DNA of 17,790 nucleotides from an uncultured Lachnospiraceae bacterium. Its GTDB lineage: Bacteria; Bacillota; Clostridia; Lachnospirales; Lachnospiraceae. Shown here piece by piece: positions 1-8,217 of the stretch; the first letter of the stretch is position 1; each line of letters opens with the position of its first letter. The stretch spans positions 1-17,790 of the forward strand of contig CAJUQY010000052.1 of assembly GCA_910588815.1 (NCBI GenBank), read 5' to 3'. The translations under genes were made by a program, and so were the position numbers. The notes beneath the pieces were generated by a model. The model had not been told where the DNA came from. It saw nothing but the letters and a program-made list of their open reading frames with translations, and searched no databases.

Positions 1-646
1 TTCCAGCATCTGTCGTCGTGAGGTTGTTTGCAACAGTCGGCAACTTCCCATTTAGCTCCGTAAGCTGCGTCTGGATATTGTCAAATCCCATGGCGATCAC
101 TGGCCCTACCCTGGCGTCCAGCACGCTCCCGGCCGTCGTCGTCGCGAGGTCGTTTGCGATAGCGGCAAAGGCGGCATCCTTAAGATCGGAAAACCATTTC
201 TTTATTTTCCCGAAAATAGTGGCAGTGGATTCTTCGCTCTCTATATTTGCCCTTTCGACTGCCTCTGTAAAAGTTACTGTCTTCCCGGAAATATCTCCCA
301 AGACGTAAGCTCCGGCAGCCTCCGCGGCCGCATTGGCAGCTTCTGTGGCCGCATTCGCCGCCTCTACTGCAGCGTTTGCCGCGGCTGTAGCCGTCACAGC
401 GGCAGAAATAGCATTCCGGATGTCATCCGTGAACGCCTCCTGGAGCTCTTCGGTAGCCGCCCGCAGCTCATTCTCAAAATCTTCGTATGTCGTGATCCGC
501 TTAACATGCCCAGGTTCAAAGCATATATAGACAGATCTTCCGGACGCCGAAGCCGGGTCACCCGAAAGGACGACCGCCATCTCCCCGGAGACCATCTTCT
601 CCGGCCGGAAATCCCCGTAAACGCCTCTTCTATTTTGTATCGCCAT
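1..646 (-). CDS. Tail fibre/baseplate-type minor structural protein, N-terminal part (truncated by window edge)
   Basis: The reading frame opens at ATG 646-644 after GGAGG with a 7-nt spacer and stays open for 215 codons to the left edge, so the 3' end is missing. It starts 2 nt after the stop of the 73-residue gene. Residues 1-60 (MAIQNRRGVYGDF...VVLSGDPASASGRSVYICF) resemble the N-terminal domain of fibre or baseplate proteins common in Clostridia phages. Residues about 78-112 are an alanine-rich, heptad-like stretch (AAV/AAN/AAT/AAE) expected to form a trimeric coiled coil. Residues 165-175 (NDLATTTAGSV) are echoed 42 residues later (NNLTTTDAG), the start of a repeated shaft unit of the NNLTTT-AG-LDA type. 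The inferred role is a distal tail fibre or tip component made with the tail genes. No enzymatic motif is visible in the part present. The general role is fairly sure, the exact fibre type is not. Confidence 0.75.
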   Translation of the reverse strand, partial: MAIQNRRGVYGDFRPEKMVSGEMAVVLSGDPASASGRSVYICFEPGHVKRITTYEDFENELRAATEELQEAFTDDIRNAISAAVTATAAANAAVEAANAATEAANAAAEAAGAYVLGDISGKTVTFTEAVERANIESEESTATIFGKIKKWFSDLKDAAFAAIANDLATTTAGSVLDARVGPVIAMGFDNIQTQLTELNGKLPTVANNLTTTDAG

Positions 647-648
647 GA

Positions 649-870
649 TCAGCCCTCCTCAGACAGCTGGCTGTCAAGGATGTGATCCCGGATGGTCTTC
701 ACCGCCTCCGCCACGCAGTCATCCACTACATAAAAATTCCTTTTTTCATTCCCGATGATCTCTTTTCCGGTCTTCCCATCGATCTCGCTGAATGTGTATA
801 TGATCTTATCGATCCCGTCCACGTTCACAGACATAAAACTCGTTACTTTCTTAAGCGTATTGCTGTTCAT
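649..870 (-). CDS. Small phage protein of unknown function (73 aa)
   Basis: This 73-residue protein (MNSNTLKKVTSFMSV...) starts at ATG 870, which has GGAGG 6 nt upstream. It overlaps the end of the 891-residue tail gene by 20 nt and ends 2 nt before the fibre gene, so it is translationally coupled to both. An upstream in-frame ATG at 978 lies deep inside the tail gene and lacks a comparable ribosome binding site, so it was not chosen. The sequence looks like a small alpha/beta domain (VNVDGIDKIIYTFSEIDGKTG, then a C-terminal helix VAEAVKTIRDHILD), with no signal peptide or membrane segment. I do not recognise the family. Its place between a tail-tip gene and a fibre gene suggests a small tail or fibre-assembly accessory, which is inference only. 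Confidence 0.7.
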   Translation of the reverse strand: MNSNTLKKVTSFMSVNVDGIDKIIYTFSEIDGKTGKEIIGNEKRNFYVVDDCVAEAVKTIRDHILDSQLSEEG

Positions 871-3526
871 AAAATTCCTCCATAGGCAATATGTCGTCCC
901 CATAGACCGCTTCGATATCCATTGGCTGCGCCTCCTCTTCCAGATGGCTGTCCAGCTTATCAAGCCTATGGTTCTCATATCCTCTCTGCTTCTGTTTCAG
1001 TTCCCATGCAAAACGGCAGCCCGGAGTCCCTTTTACAATGAAATATCCAGGCTCCTTTCGTTCCACCCACAGTTCTCCTTCCGATTCCTTTTGTAAAAAT
1101 ACGTAATACGCCGGCCCACTGCACGTCTCAGAAAACTTGTCATCTATCGAGATGCAGCACTCCCCTGTGCTGTCAGTGATCCCGCCTCCGATATCTCCAA
1201 AATACGGTACAGCCATCTCATAACAGTACTGATGGATGGTCCCGTAATCTTCTGTTGCTACGATCCGGCTTTTTGAACCTGAGACGGAGAGTGCATGCGC
1301 GGTGACTGTCTCGCATTTTAATGGGCCCTCTACCCCTATCCCGGATACTTCCGCATTGGAATACCCCTTATGCGTGATCACTGGGTATATCCCGTGCCTC
1401 ACATTGCTGGATCTGTGACTCCCAGCATTCTTCAGCCAGCCAATCCCATATCCGGCTGAATCCCCCAGAGCCGCTGCGCCGCTGTCGTTTATCGCCGTGA
1501 AGGGGTCCAGTACCAGATTCCCTTTCAGCACAGCCGTCGCATAGTCTTTTCCGTGTACCACGGAAGAAACGCTGTGTCCAGAGGGTCTGATGGAAAAAAC
1601 AGAGTATGCCACATTGGAATTACGTTCAGGATCGAAGAAAAAAGCGAACTTGGGGGACATCTCTGTGATCGTCGCGGTCTCCTGCTCAAGAGGGGCGATG
1701 AACCGCATACCGTTTCCAAAGTTTGCGATGTTCGCATTATATTTCCCGTCATTGATGCCGGATCGGTATTCATTGTATCCCAGCCAGTATCTCCCATCTT
1801 CAATCTTTGTGTACAGCTGGTTGAGTGTCTGCCCGATGTATCCGATCCCGGAAGAGATAAATGTCGGGCCAGCGATGACTCCGAGGAGCACCTGGAAACC
1901 AGTATTATCCATTGTTGCAATAGTTTTTCCGTCATCACTCAGCAGGCGGAATGATCCGTTCCCGTTGTTTTTTCCACCAAGGGTGAGTGTCCCGCCCTGG
2001 GCCCAGTCAAAATTGATCCCGATCACAGACAGCAGGTTCAGGACCGCATTTCCAGATGCGTCCATTCCAGCCACCCAGGTCTTTCCTTTATCCCTGGACA
2101 CCATAAAACCTTGTTCCGACATCTTCCAGATCACGGCAGAGTCTTTGAGCGCAGGTTTGTTGTGCAAATAGATGATATGCCCTCCGTTTTCCGTGGTCTC
2201 TGCTGTTTTAAACAAGCCCATGCTATTGGCCATCAGGGACACCATGTCTTGGACAGCCAGGTCGTAAGACCCGATCTGCTCCGCGGTCTCTTTCCGTGCG
2301 GCAACGATGGCCTTCGTACTCTCGGAGTACCGGACCGCCTGCCTTCTGGACGGTGTCTGCGCATCGCATGTATAGACCTCTGCTTCCCCGAGCGAAAATT
2401 CCAGGTTCGTGAAGATCGTCCGGTACCGGTTCCCTTTCCGGTCCGATACGATAGCTACGTCGCCGGCTTCGACTGAAGGGTCTGATACCGCCTTCACCGA
2501 GAGGGGCCGAAACCTGAGACCGGCCAGCTTCCCCACCAGATACTCCGCAGCCTCCTTCTCTTTCCCGGCCCCGATGAGTGGATTTTTTTCGACAGACAGC
2601 ACGTATCCGTCTGATCCAGCCTGGTACTCGCCTCCCTCTTCCGCCGCCACCCGGACACCGGTGACCACCACATCATCCGCGCACACATCTTTCCCGGTGA
2701 GTGCATAGATGTGGTGGTATCCGCCCATCGTCCCAAAGCCCCCGGCATCATAGGCATCTCCGGCATCCCAGGGACGGAACCGCCCTCCGTCCGCGGTATC
2801 GCCGCTCTGGTACCGGCTGCTGTCCAGACGGTCAAAATGGCCGCCGTCCAGACCCTGGCCGGCATCCCCAAACGCGGACAGATCGTACCACCTGAGCTCC
2901 AGGCGCCCGTCCGCATTGCACCGGCAGTAGCATCCGGCGATCTGGGCCGCCCAGGACAGGACGTCCCGGAAGGTCGCCTCTGCTTCCGGACGTTTTTCTA
3001 CTACATAGTCTTTCCGGTCGAATGTCTGGGTGGCCAGTACCACACCACACTTTGTACATGCATCCCTCACGATCTCCCCGAGGGTCGCCGGATAATGGAG
3101 CGTGCTTCCGGAATAGGGGCGGTCAAACTTCTCCATATGGTCAAGGGCGGTGATGTTGACCGTATTGTCAAGTGCGGTTGCCTCGTCGATCTCAAAGACT
3201 CCTTTGTTCATCCATTCCACCGTGTCTGACAGCTTCAGACCGATCTTCGGCCGGAGCACGGCTCCGGTGAAGTCATACCGGCTGTACTGTTCATCCGCAT
3301 TATTCAGTCGGAGGGTAAACTGGCCGATCACGGCCGCTCCGATGTCGAAGCTCCCATTCCCGGACGTCCCGTCCGCGATCTTGAAGCCGCCTTGCATGAT
3401 ATCGCTGACTTCTTCGTCATGCCTGACGCGCAGGACAGTCCCGTCTGCCAGCTCCATGTCCACCCGCACATAAAACACCCGGTTCTTCCGGATCCGTTCC
3501 TGATACTCCCTGCTTGTAGGAATCAT
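851..3526 (-). CDS. Large tail/host-contact protein (tail endopeptidase or minor structural protein type)
   Basis: This 891-residue protein is the largest tail product after the tape measure. ATG 3526 is preceded by AGAGGTGA, and the gene begins 6 nt after the stop of the 116-residue tail gene. Residues 1-400 read as the baseplate-like part of Gram-positive siphophage tail-tip proteins: the opening IPTSREYQERIRKNRVFYVRVD and a segment about DDVVVTGVRV and SVEAGDVAIVSDRKGNRYRT. A middle region near residue 480 (SRDKGKTWVAGMD) and the glycine/asparagine-rich stretches after it look like beta-structured spike material. The last ~140 residues (IVATEDYGTIHQYCYEMAVPYFGDIG onward) match my memory of a conserved C-terminal domain in Bacillota phage tail proteins. 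Position directly after the tape measure and a small tail gene supports a tail-tip, receptor-binding or endopeptidase role. I see no definite catalytic triad, so the enzymatic part is unproven. Confidence 0.85.
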   Translation of the reverse strand: MIPTSREYQERIRKNRVFYVRVDMELADGTVLRVRHDEEVSDIMQGGFKIADGTSGNGSFDIGAAVIGQFTLRLNNADEQYSRYDFTGAVLRPKIGLKLSDTVEWMNKGVFEIDEATALDNTVNITALDHMEKFDRPYSGSTLHYPATLGEIVRDACTKCGVVLATQTFDRKDYVVEKRPEAEATFRDVLSWAAQIAGCYCRCNADGRLELRWYDLSAFGDAGQGLDGGHFDRLDSSRYQSGDTADGGRFRPWDAGDAYDAGGFGTMGGYHHIYALTGKDVCADDVVVTGVRVAAEEGGEYQAGSDGYVLSVEKNPLIGAGKEKEAAEYLVGKLAGLRFRPLSVKAVSDPSVEAGDVAIVSDRKGNRYRTIFTNLEFSLGEAEVYTCDAQTPSRRQAVRYSESTKAIVAARKETAEQIGSYDLAVQDMVSLMANSMGLFKTAETTENGGHIIYLHNKPALKDSAVIWKMSEQGFMVSRDKGKTWVAGMDASGNAVLNLLSVIGINFDWAQGGTLTLGGKNNGNGSFRLLSDDGKTIATMDNTGFQVLLGVIAGPTFISSGIGYIGQTLNQLYTKIEDGRYWLGYNEYRSGINDGKYNANIANFGNGMRFIAPLEQETATITEMSPKFAFFFDPERNSNVAYSVFSIRPSGHSVSSVVHGKDYATAVLKGNLVLDPFTAINDSGAAALGDSAGYGIGWLKNAGSHRSSNVRHGIYPVITHKGYSNAEVSGIGVEGPLKCETVTAHALSVSGSKSRIVATEDYGTIHQYCYEMAVPYFGDIGGGITDSTGECCISIDDKFSETCSGPAYYVFLQKESEGELWVERKEPGYFIVKGTPGCRFAWELKQKQRGYENHRLDKLDSHLEEEAQPMDIEAVYGDDILPMEEFYEQQYA

Positions 3527-3532
3527 CTTGAA

Positions 3533-3883
3533 TCACCTCTGGATAATACTCACGGATACACTCCTGTAGTAATAGTTCCCGTCTCCGATATCCCCCAGGA
3601 CATCCTTCGATAAAGTTGCCCGGTACCCTTCGATCTGCGTCTCCTGGCCATCGTCATAAAAGGCCAGGGGGAAGAAGCCCGGAAGCAGGTTCCTTTTGAT
3701 GAGAAGACACTCTGTTTCCTCCAAAAACTCCCACTTGACACCCAGGGTCTTTTTTTCTGTCACTGCGTCCCCGACCATATCCCCGGACAGGGTCCGCCCC
3801 GTATCTGCGGACCATATGATCTCATCATCAATCGACACAGACACCGGGCTCGGGAGCAGGATTGTCCCAACTTTCAGGTACAT
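3533..3883 (-). CDS. Small tail protein (DUF6711-like)
   Basis: The 116-residue product starts MYLKVGTILLPSPVSVSIDDEI. ATG 3883 follows GGAGG with a short 4-nt spacer, and the gene starts 8 nt after the tape-measure stop. The opening K-V-G-x-x-L-P-x-P-x-x-x-x pattern, the R-T-L-S-G-D-M segment and the KWEFLEETECLLI helix fit the DUF6711 group of phage tail-region proteins as I remember it. Family assignment is from memory, not from a search. Dit proteins of siphophages usually sit here but are about twice as long, so this is probably not a full Dit. The likely role is a small structural adaptor between tape measure and tail tip, inferred from position. Confidence 0.75.
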   Translation of the reverse strand: MYLKVGTILLPSPVSVSIDDEIIWSADTGRTLSGDMVGDAVTEKKTLGVKWEFLEETECLLIKRNLLPGFFPLAFYDDGQETQIEGYRATLSKDVLGDIGDGNYYYRSVSVSIIQR

Positions 3884-3891
3884 ATTCCCTC

Positions 3892-6800
3892 CTACTGAAA
3901 TTCCACCGATGAGTAACGTCTCTGCAGCTTGGCAAGCCCCTTCTGGTTTGCCCGCGCCAGTTCTTCGTTTCCGACATACAGGACCGTATCGCCGTTCAGG
4001 CTCTTGATTAAGTCAATGAGCTGCTTTAACAGTCGAATGACCTCGCTGTTTCCGCCCCCGACCATCCCTGCCGCTGCTTTGGCCATCTCCAGGAGCTTGT
4101 CCTCCGGAGCCACAACTTCTCCTTGGTGCCGGTTGTCACCAATCATGGCAAGCTGTGGAGTGTTCGCCTTTACGTAACCGCCCTGGGCCAGCTTCGGGAT
4201 CTGCGGCACGGAGATCGTCGGGATCCAGCTGAAGGGCTCCCAGCCCAGGATTTCCACCTTCCGGATCCCGTTCAGCGCCGAATTGATGCCGTTGAACGGG
4301 ATCGCGATCACCTTGTTGATCCCGCCGATGATCGCGTTCACCACGGCCTTCAGGCCGCTCAGGATCCCGTCCTTAATCCCGTCGAAGATCTTCCCGCCTG
4401 CGGAAAACACGTTCTTGACAGCCTTCCAGGCGGCCGAAAATTTGTCTTTGAACCAGCCGGCCACATTGCCGAAGGTGTTCTTAATGCCGGTCCAGATCCC
4501 CGAGAAAAAGTTGTCGACCGAAGAAAAGACGTTCTTGATCCCGGAGACTGCCGCGTCAAATTTCCCCCGGAACCAGTCCGCCACCGGCGCGAAGACCGTC
4601 TTGATGCTCTCCCAGATCGTTTTTAAAAAGTCCCGGATCCCCGTCCAGATGGCGGAGAAGAAGTTCTTGATCCCGTTCCATGCCTTCTGCCAGTCCCCGG
4701 TAAAGACACCGGCCAGGAATTCGACCAGGCCGCTGAAGATATCCATCATGTTCCCGACCGCCCTGCTGATCAAGCCGAACGTGTCGATAAAGATCGTACC
4801 GACAGCCTCGATAATCGGCGCGACCACCGGAAAGATGGCCCCGGCGACCCACTCGAGGAACGGCTGCAGGGTCTCCTCCCAGATGCTCCGGACCGCATCC
4901 GCCAAAGTGCCGATGAAGCCGATCGCGCTCTCGATGGCCGGCTGGACGTAGTCTTTCCACACCTGGTCAAACCGCTCTGCCAGGGCATCGAGGACCGGGG
5001 CGATGTGGGTATGGAACCCGTCCAGGAGCGTCCCCACGACGTCACTGATCCCGGAAGCAAAACTGTCCACCATCGGCTTGATGTGCTCGTCGTACATCTG
5101 TCCGATGGAACTGAACGTATCGCGCAGAGCCGTGTGCAGGGTGGAGAGCACATCACTGATCGGACTCAGCAGATCCTCAAAAAATACCTTGATCTTGTCT
5201 ACGTTGTCCTTGAGAGGTGTCACCACCAGCGACAGAATATCACGGGAGAATTTCTCGCCCAGCTCTGTGATCTCAAGGAAGCTGTCTGCAAAGATCCCGA
5301 CCAGGTCCGCAGTGCACTGTTTGGCCGTATCCCCGGAAAAGACATCCAGGATATCCGCGACCGCGGCGTACAGATCCCCCTGCAGACGCTCAACGTCTGC
5401 AGATATGTCGAAGATGGAGCAGAGCTTTTCTTTGATGTATTCGGAGCTCTGGTCCAGGTACTGGCTTATCCCCCCAAGCAGGTTGTCGGCAATGGTCAGG
5501 CCGATGCTTGCCATGGCTCCTGCCTTCTTGCCCCATCCCTCCGCTACGGCATCGAGGAATCCGTTAAAAGAGCCCAGGACCTCCTGATCCGTAACGATCC
5601 CTTTTATGGAGGCCCCGATCCCCTTCACGGATTCGATGATCGATCCGATCTTTTTTTCGGAGTCCCCAAAGCCGATGACAAATCCCTGCTTAAAAAGTCC
5701 GCCCAGCTCCTTGCACCGCTCGATCAGGCCGCTCAGGAGCCCGTCCATCCTGCCGATGACAGGCTCTCCTTTTGAGATGCTCCCAAAATCTACAGCCGCC
5801 CCCAGGGATGCCCCGCCTCCCGATGAGCCGCTTCCGCTCCCTCCCGAAGAGTCTTCCGGTGCGGAGAGCTTGTTGACCTGGTCGAAGCCCATGAGGGCCC
5901 GCATCTCCTTCGCCGCCTTTTTGGCGGCCTTCCCGGCTCCTGCCGCAGAATCCGACAGCCCGGAAGCAGCCGCAGAAGCGCTGTCAAAGCCCCCTGCGGC
6001 CGCGCCGGCGGAATCCCCCATCTCGGAGATGGAGGCGCTCCCGGAGCCCTGGTTCCCGGTGATCATCTCCGTGAACGCTTTGAACGCGCTGGCCAGCGTG
6101 GCGATTTTTCCCAACACCACGTTCAAGATCTTCAGGACCGGGGTAAAGAGGTTGATCAGACCCTGGCCGATGGTCGCCATCGTAGACTGCGCCTGGAGGC
6201 TCAGGATCCGGACCTGGTTCGCCCAGGAATCCGAGGTCCTGGCAAAATCCCCCTGGGCCGCGGACAGCTGCGCCTGCACGAACTGGTACCGCAGGGCGAC
6301 CTTCTCCGCCTCCGTCATGGCGCTCGTGGTCTTCCCAAAGCCGTTGGCCATGGCGTAGCTGTCCAGGGCTGTCTGGGTCATGACTACCCCCAGGTCCTTG
6401 AGGGACTCTGTCTCACCCGTGAAGATGGATTTTAACTTTGTGTAAGCCTCGTCCTGGCTCAGGTTGTAAAAGGACGCCACGTCGCCGGCGAGCCCGGTCA
6501 GAGCGGTCCCCATGTCGTAGGCCTGCTTCTCGGAAAAACCGAAGGCCTTCGCCATGGAGCCGAAGGTCCCGGTGAACTTTTTCGCCATGGTCTCGGACAG
6601 GCCGAAGGACGCGGCTGCCGATCTTGCGAACTCGTCCACCTGGGCCGTCATCGCGGGGAAGGTCACATCCACGACGTTCTGCACCTCCGCCAGGTCGGAT
6701 CCCAGCTCGATGCACTGCTTCCCGAAGTCCACCAGTTTTTTGACAGCGAAAGCTCCAGCGACCACAGAACCGATCTTTCTAAACGCGCCCGCGATATCGC

Positions 6801-6906
6801 TGCACGATCTTTTTGCCGTGTTGGTGACATCCGACATCTGCCGTCGGAAGCCGCCCCGGTTTACTTTAAGGTCAAGGGCTATCTCTCCAATGGATCTTCC
6901 GCCCAT
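3892..6906 (-). CDS. Tail tape measure protein
   Basis: This 1004-residue protein determines tail length and acts inside the tail tube, and it is the longest gene here. It begins at ATG 6906 with AGGTGA 8 nt upstream. Residues 1-60 form the usual N-terminal segment (GGRSIGEIALDLKVNRGGF). Residues about 60-290 are the helical phage tape-measure domain, with segments such as DLGVVMTQTALDSYAMANGFGK and TMATIGQGLINLFTPVLK typical of Bacillota tape measures. A low-complexity Gly/Ser linker (SGGSGSGSSGGGASLG) sits near residue 360. Residues about 640-830 are a run of aromatic repeats (WNGIKNFFSAIWTGIRDFL, then similar W-G-I-K/R-x-F-F units) expected to span membranes or form long helices. The C-terminal region has the common LAQGGYVKANTPQLAMIGDNRHQGEVV element near residue 905. 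Its position after the chaperone pair and before the tail-tip genes is canonical. Confidence 0.95.
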   Translation of the reverse strand: MGGRSIGEIALDLKVNRGGFRRQMSDVTNTAKRSCSDIAGAFRKIGSVVAGAFAVKKLVDFGKQCIELGSDLAEVQNVVDVTFPAMTAQVDEFARSAAASFGLSETMAKKFTGTFGSMAKAFGFSEKQAYDMGTALTGLAGDVASFYNLSQDEAYTKLKSIFTGETESLKDLGVVMTQTALDSYAMANGFGKTTSAMTEAEKVALRYQFVQAQLSAAQGDFARTSDSWANQVRILSLQAQSTMATIGQGLINLFTPVLKILNVVLGKIATLASAFKAFTEMITGNQGSGSASISEMGDSAGAAAGGFDSASAAASGLSDSAAGAGKAAKKAAKEMRALMGFDQVNKLSAPEDSSGGSGSGSSGGGASLGAAVDFGSISKGEPVIGRMDGLLSGLIERCKELGGLFKQGFVIGFGDSEKKIGSIIESVKGIGASIKGIVTDQEVLGSFNGFLDAVAEGWGKKAGAMASIGLTIADNLLGGISQYLDQSSEYIKEKLCSIFDISADVERLQGDLYAAVADILDVFSGDTAKQCTADLVGIFADSFLEITELGEKFSRDILSLVVTPLKDNVDKIKVFFEDLLSPISDVLSTLHTALRDTFSSIGQMYDEHIKPMVDSFASGISDVVGTLLDGFHTHIAPVLDALAERFDQVWKDYVQPAIESAIGFIGTLADAVRSIWEETLQPFLEWVAGAIFPVVAPIIEAVGTIFIDTFGLISRAVGNMMDIFSGLVEFLAGVFTGDWQKAWNGIKNFFSAIWTGIRDFLKTIWESIKTVFAPVADWFRGKFDAAVSGIKNVFSSVDNFFSGIWTGIKNTFGNVAGWFKDKFSAAWKAVKNVFSAGGKIFDGIKDGILSGLKAVVNAIIGGINKVIAIPFNGINSALNGIRKVEILGWEPFSWIPTISVPQIPKLAQGGYVKANTPQLAMIGDNRHQGEVVAPEDKLLEMAKAAAGMVGGGNSEVIRLLKQLIDLIKSLNGDTVLYVGNEELARANQKGLAKLQRRYSSVEFQ

Positions 6907-6949
6907 AATGCTTCACCTGCCTCACTGATCGCAAGGTAGGCGCACGCCG

Positions 6950-7096
6950 CTACTCTGAGGTGCGACTTTTCGGCTCTTGCCCTTGTCTGTAATCCAATTG
7001 ATTAATTTCCCCGCAGCGCGGACACTTGATCTCTCCTTTTACGTAATCTGCCAGCATAAGCGTCCGGCCGCATCTGGCACACTTTATTTTTTCAAT
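6950..7096 (-). CDS. Com-like four-cysteine zinc-ribbon protein, apparent ATT start
   Basis: A 48-residue frame carries two CxxC pairs: C6-x2-C9 (KCARCG) and C25-x2-C28 (KCPRCGEINQL). This is the arrangement of the small zinc-ribbon proteins related to Mu Com found in many prophages. The frame is closed by TGA just upstream, and no ATG, GTG or TTG lies before the first CxxC. The strong site GGAGGTGA (7103-7110) sits 6 nt (9 nt from GGAGG) before an ATT codon (7096-7094). I therefore propose ATT as the initiator, giving MEKIKCARCGR. Starting at the internal ATG would lose the first zinc-binding pair. The gene overlaps the last 13 nt of the Gp15-like gene and ends 43 nt before the tape measure. 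In Mu, Com activates translation of mom, but no mom-like gene is visible here, so the role is unknown. The protein is likely real because of the intact motif and ribosome site. Confidence 0.7.
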   Translation of the reverse strand: MEKIKCARCGRTLMLADYVKGEIKCPRCGEINQLDYRQGQEPKSRTSE

Positions 7097-7455
7097 TTCG
7101 ATTCACCTCCTGCCATATCTGTGAAGGCCCTCTCCAGTTCTGCGAGGATGCCGGCCAGGCTTTCCTCAGAGACATTCCGCACGCCCCTGAGGCGCCATTC
7201 ATCCCGGATCCGCCTCTGTTCCGGCGTGAAGTGCTTCAGGATCTCCGCATCATCTTCCGCCCGGATGGCCACGATCCGCCCCAAGGGCGTATCCGGTCCG
7301 ATCCCGGACAGCAGCGCGCGGAATTCCTTCCAGCGCATCTCCTTAAATTCCGCCGAATGGATCTTTACCCCGTACTGTGCCCGGAATGAGGAGATGATCA
7401 GGTCAAAATCCTCAAACAGGTCATAGTACGGGTCAGGGCTCTTTTTCCCCTTCAC
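7084..7455 (-). CDS. Gp15-like tail protein (second tail assembly chaperone ORF)
   Basis: The 123-residue frame contains YYDLFEDFDLIISSFRAQYGVKI, MRWKEFRALLSGIGPDTPLGRIVAIR and a charged helical tail, which fit the Bacteriophage Gp15 family as I know it. It follows the chaperone gene, as the second (T-like) ORF does in siphophages, and precedes the tape measure block. The first possible start is GTG 7455, inside the previous gene (23-nt overlap), and no good Shine-Dalgarno sequence precedes it. Expression may therefore depend on translational coupling or on ribosomal frameshifting from the upstream frame to make a fusion. The role is inferred as chaperoning the tape measure during tail assembly. 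Confidence 0.85.
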   Translation of the reverse strand: MKGKKSPDPYYDLFEDFDLIISSFRAQYGVKIHSAEFKEMRWKEFRALLSGIGPDTPLGRIVAIRAEDDAEILKHFTPEQRRIRDEWRLRGVRNVSEESLAGILAELERAFTDMAGGESKLKK

Positions 7456-7744
7456 CGTCCATTTCCGTCCCCGTGACGAGGGAGATCGCCGCGTTGACCA
7501 CCGTCTGGAAATCCCGGAAGTTCAGCTTCAGCTTATCCAGCTTTTTTCGTTCTCCTTCCGGGAAGACGAGCTCATACATGGCCACGACGTCCGATGGGGT
7601 GATACCTTCTCCATCATCCAGGAGCTGCATGACCCTGAGCATGGTGGACGCGTCGTCGTTCACGGCCAGCTCCACGTCCTTCACCTTCAGTTTCGGGGAC
7701 TCCTCAAAATCCAGTCTCTCGGTGATATTGATGATCCTTGCCAT
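7433..7744 (-). CDS. Tail assembly chaperone, upstream ORF (G-like)
   Basis: The 103-residue acidic protein (MARIINITERLDFEESPKLKVKDVELAVNDD...) lies between the tail tube gene and the Gp15-like ORF, the canonical place of the first tail assembly chaperone. ATG 7744 is chosen over a GTG three bases upstream because GGAG lies 7 nt before the ATG; this ATG overlaps the tube gene's stop (TGATG). The sequence is helical, with a LNFRDFQTVVNAAISLVTG segment near the C-terminus. It ends in a purine-rich stretch (GGTGAAGGGGAAAAAGAGC) just before the stop, where the downstream frame is already open. It is expected to coat the tape measure and recruit tube subunits. Confidence 0.85.
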   Translation of the reverse strand: MARIINITERLDFEESPKLKVKDVELAVNDDASTMLRVMQLLDDGEGITPSDVVAMYELVFPEGERKKLDKLKLNFRDFQTVVNAAISLVTGTEMDGEGEKEP

Positions 7745-8217
7745 CACTCTTCTCCTTTCACATAGCTGGCCGGCTCCGCTGCCGGCACGACCTCCGGTTT
7801 CCCGTTGCTCATGATGTCAAACTCCAGGGGGGCCACAGCCGTGGAATCCCCGGCCCCGATGTTCTTCACGTTGATCACGGCCCCGGGGAATTTCACCACC
7901 AGGCCGTTGGGGAAGGTCCAGTCAATGTCTTTCTCGCTGTCCCGGCCGTTTGTCCAGGCAAGGGCTGCCACCGCGTCATTGCCCGGATCCCCGACGTTCC
8001 GCTTGGCCGTGACGGAGATCGTGACCGCTTTCCCGGTCATCAGGGCTCGCCGCCAGCCCTTCTGGTCAAAGGGGGTCCATTCCTCGACCCCATTGTCAAA
8101 GGACACGCTGAACGACACGCAGTCCGCGATCGTCTTCATCGTCGGGGCAGAAGCCCCTGCCTCTGCCGTGTTGATCTGGAACTGGTTCTCGTAACACGGA
8201 TATACGCCTGTTTTCAT
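7744..8217 (-). CDS. Major tail tube protein
   Basis: The 157-residue product (MKTGVYPCYENQFQINTAEAGASAPTMKTIADCVSFSVSFDNGVEEWTP...) has the size and beta-rich composition of siphophage tail tube proteins. ADCVSFSVSFDNGVEEWTPFDQKGWRRALMTGKAVTISVTAKRN corresponds to the core in which tube subunits stack. The start ATG overlaps the stop of the preceding tail-completion gene (ATGA), and the chaperone gene follows with a one-base overlap, so the set is co-translated. It polymerises into the hollow tube around the tape measure. Assignment rests on size, position and general pattern. Confidence 0.85.
   Translation of the reverse strand: MKTGVYPCYENQFQINTAEAGASAPTMKTIADCVSFSVSFDNGVEEWTPFDQKGWRRALMTGKAVTISVTAKRNVGDPGNDAVAALAWTNGRDSEKDIDWTFPNGLVVKFPGAVINVKNIGAGDSTAVAPLEFDIMSNGKPEVVPAAEPASYVKGEE

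Noticed and set aside
4123..6358. Long plus-strand open frames opposite the tape measure.
   Set aside because: They are GC-rich antisense shadows of the tape measure gene with no ribosome sites and no recognisable protein features.
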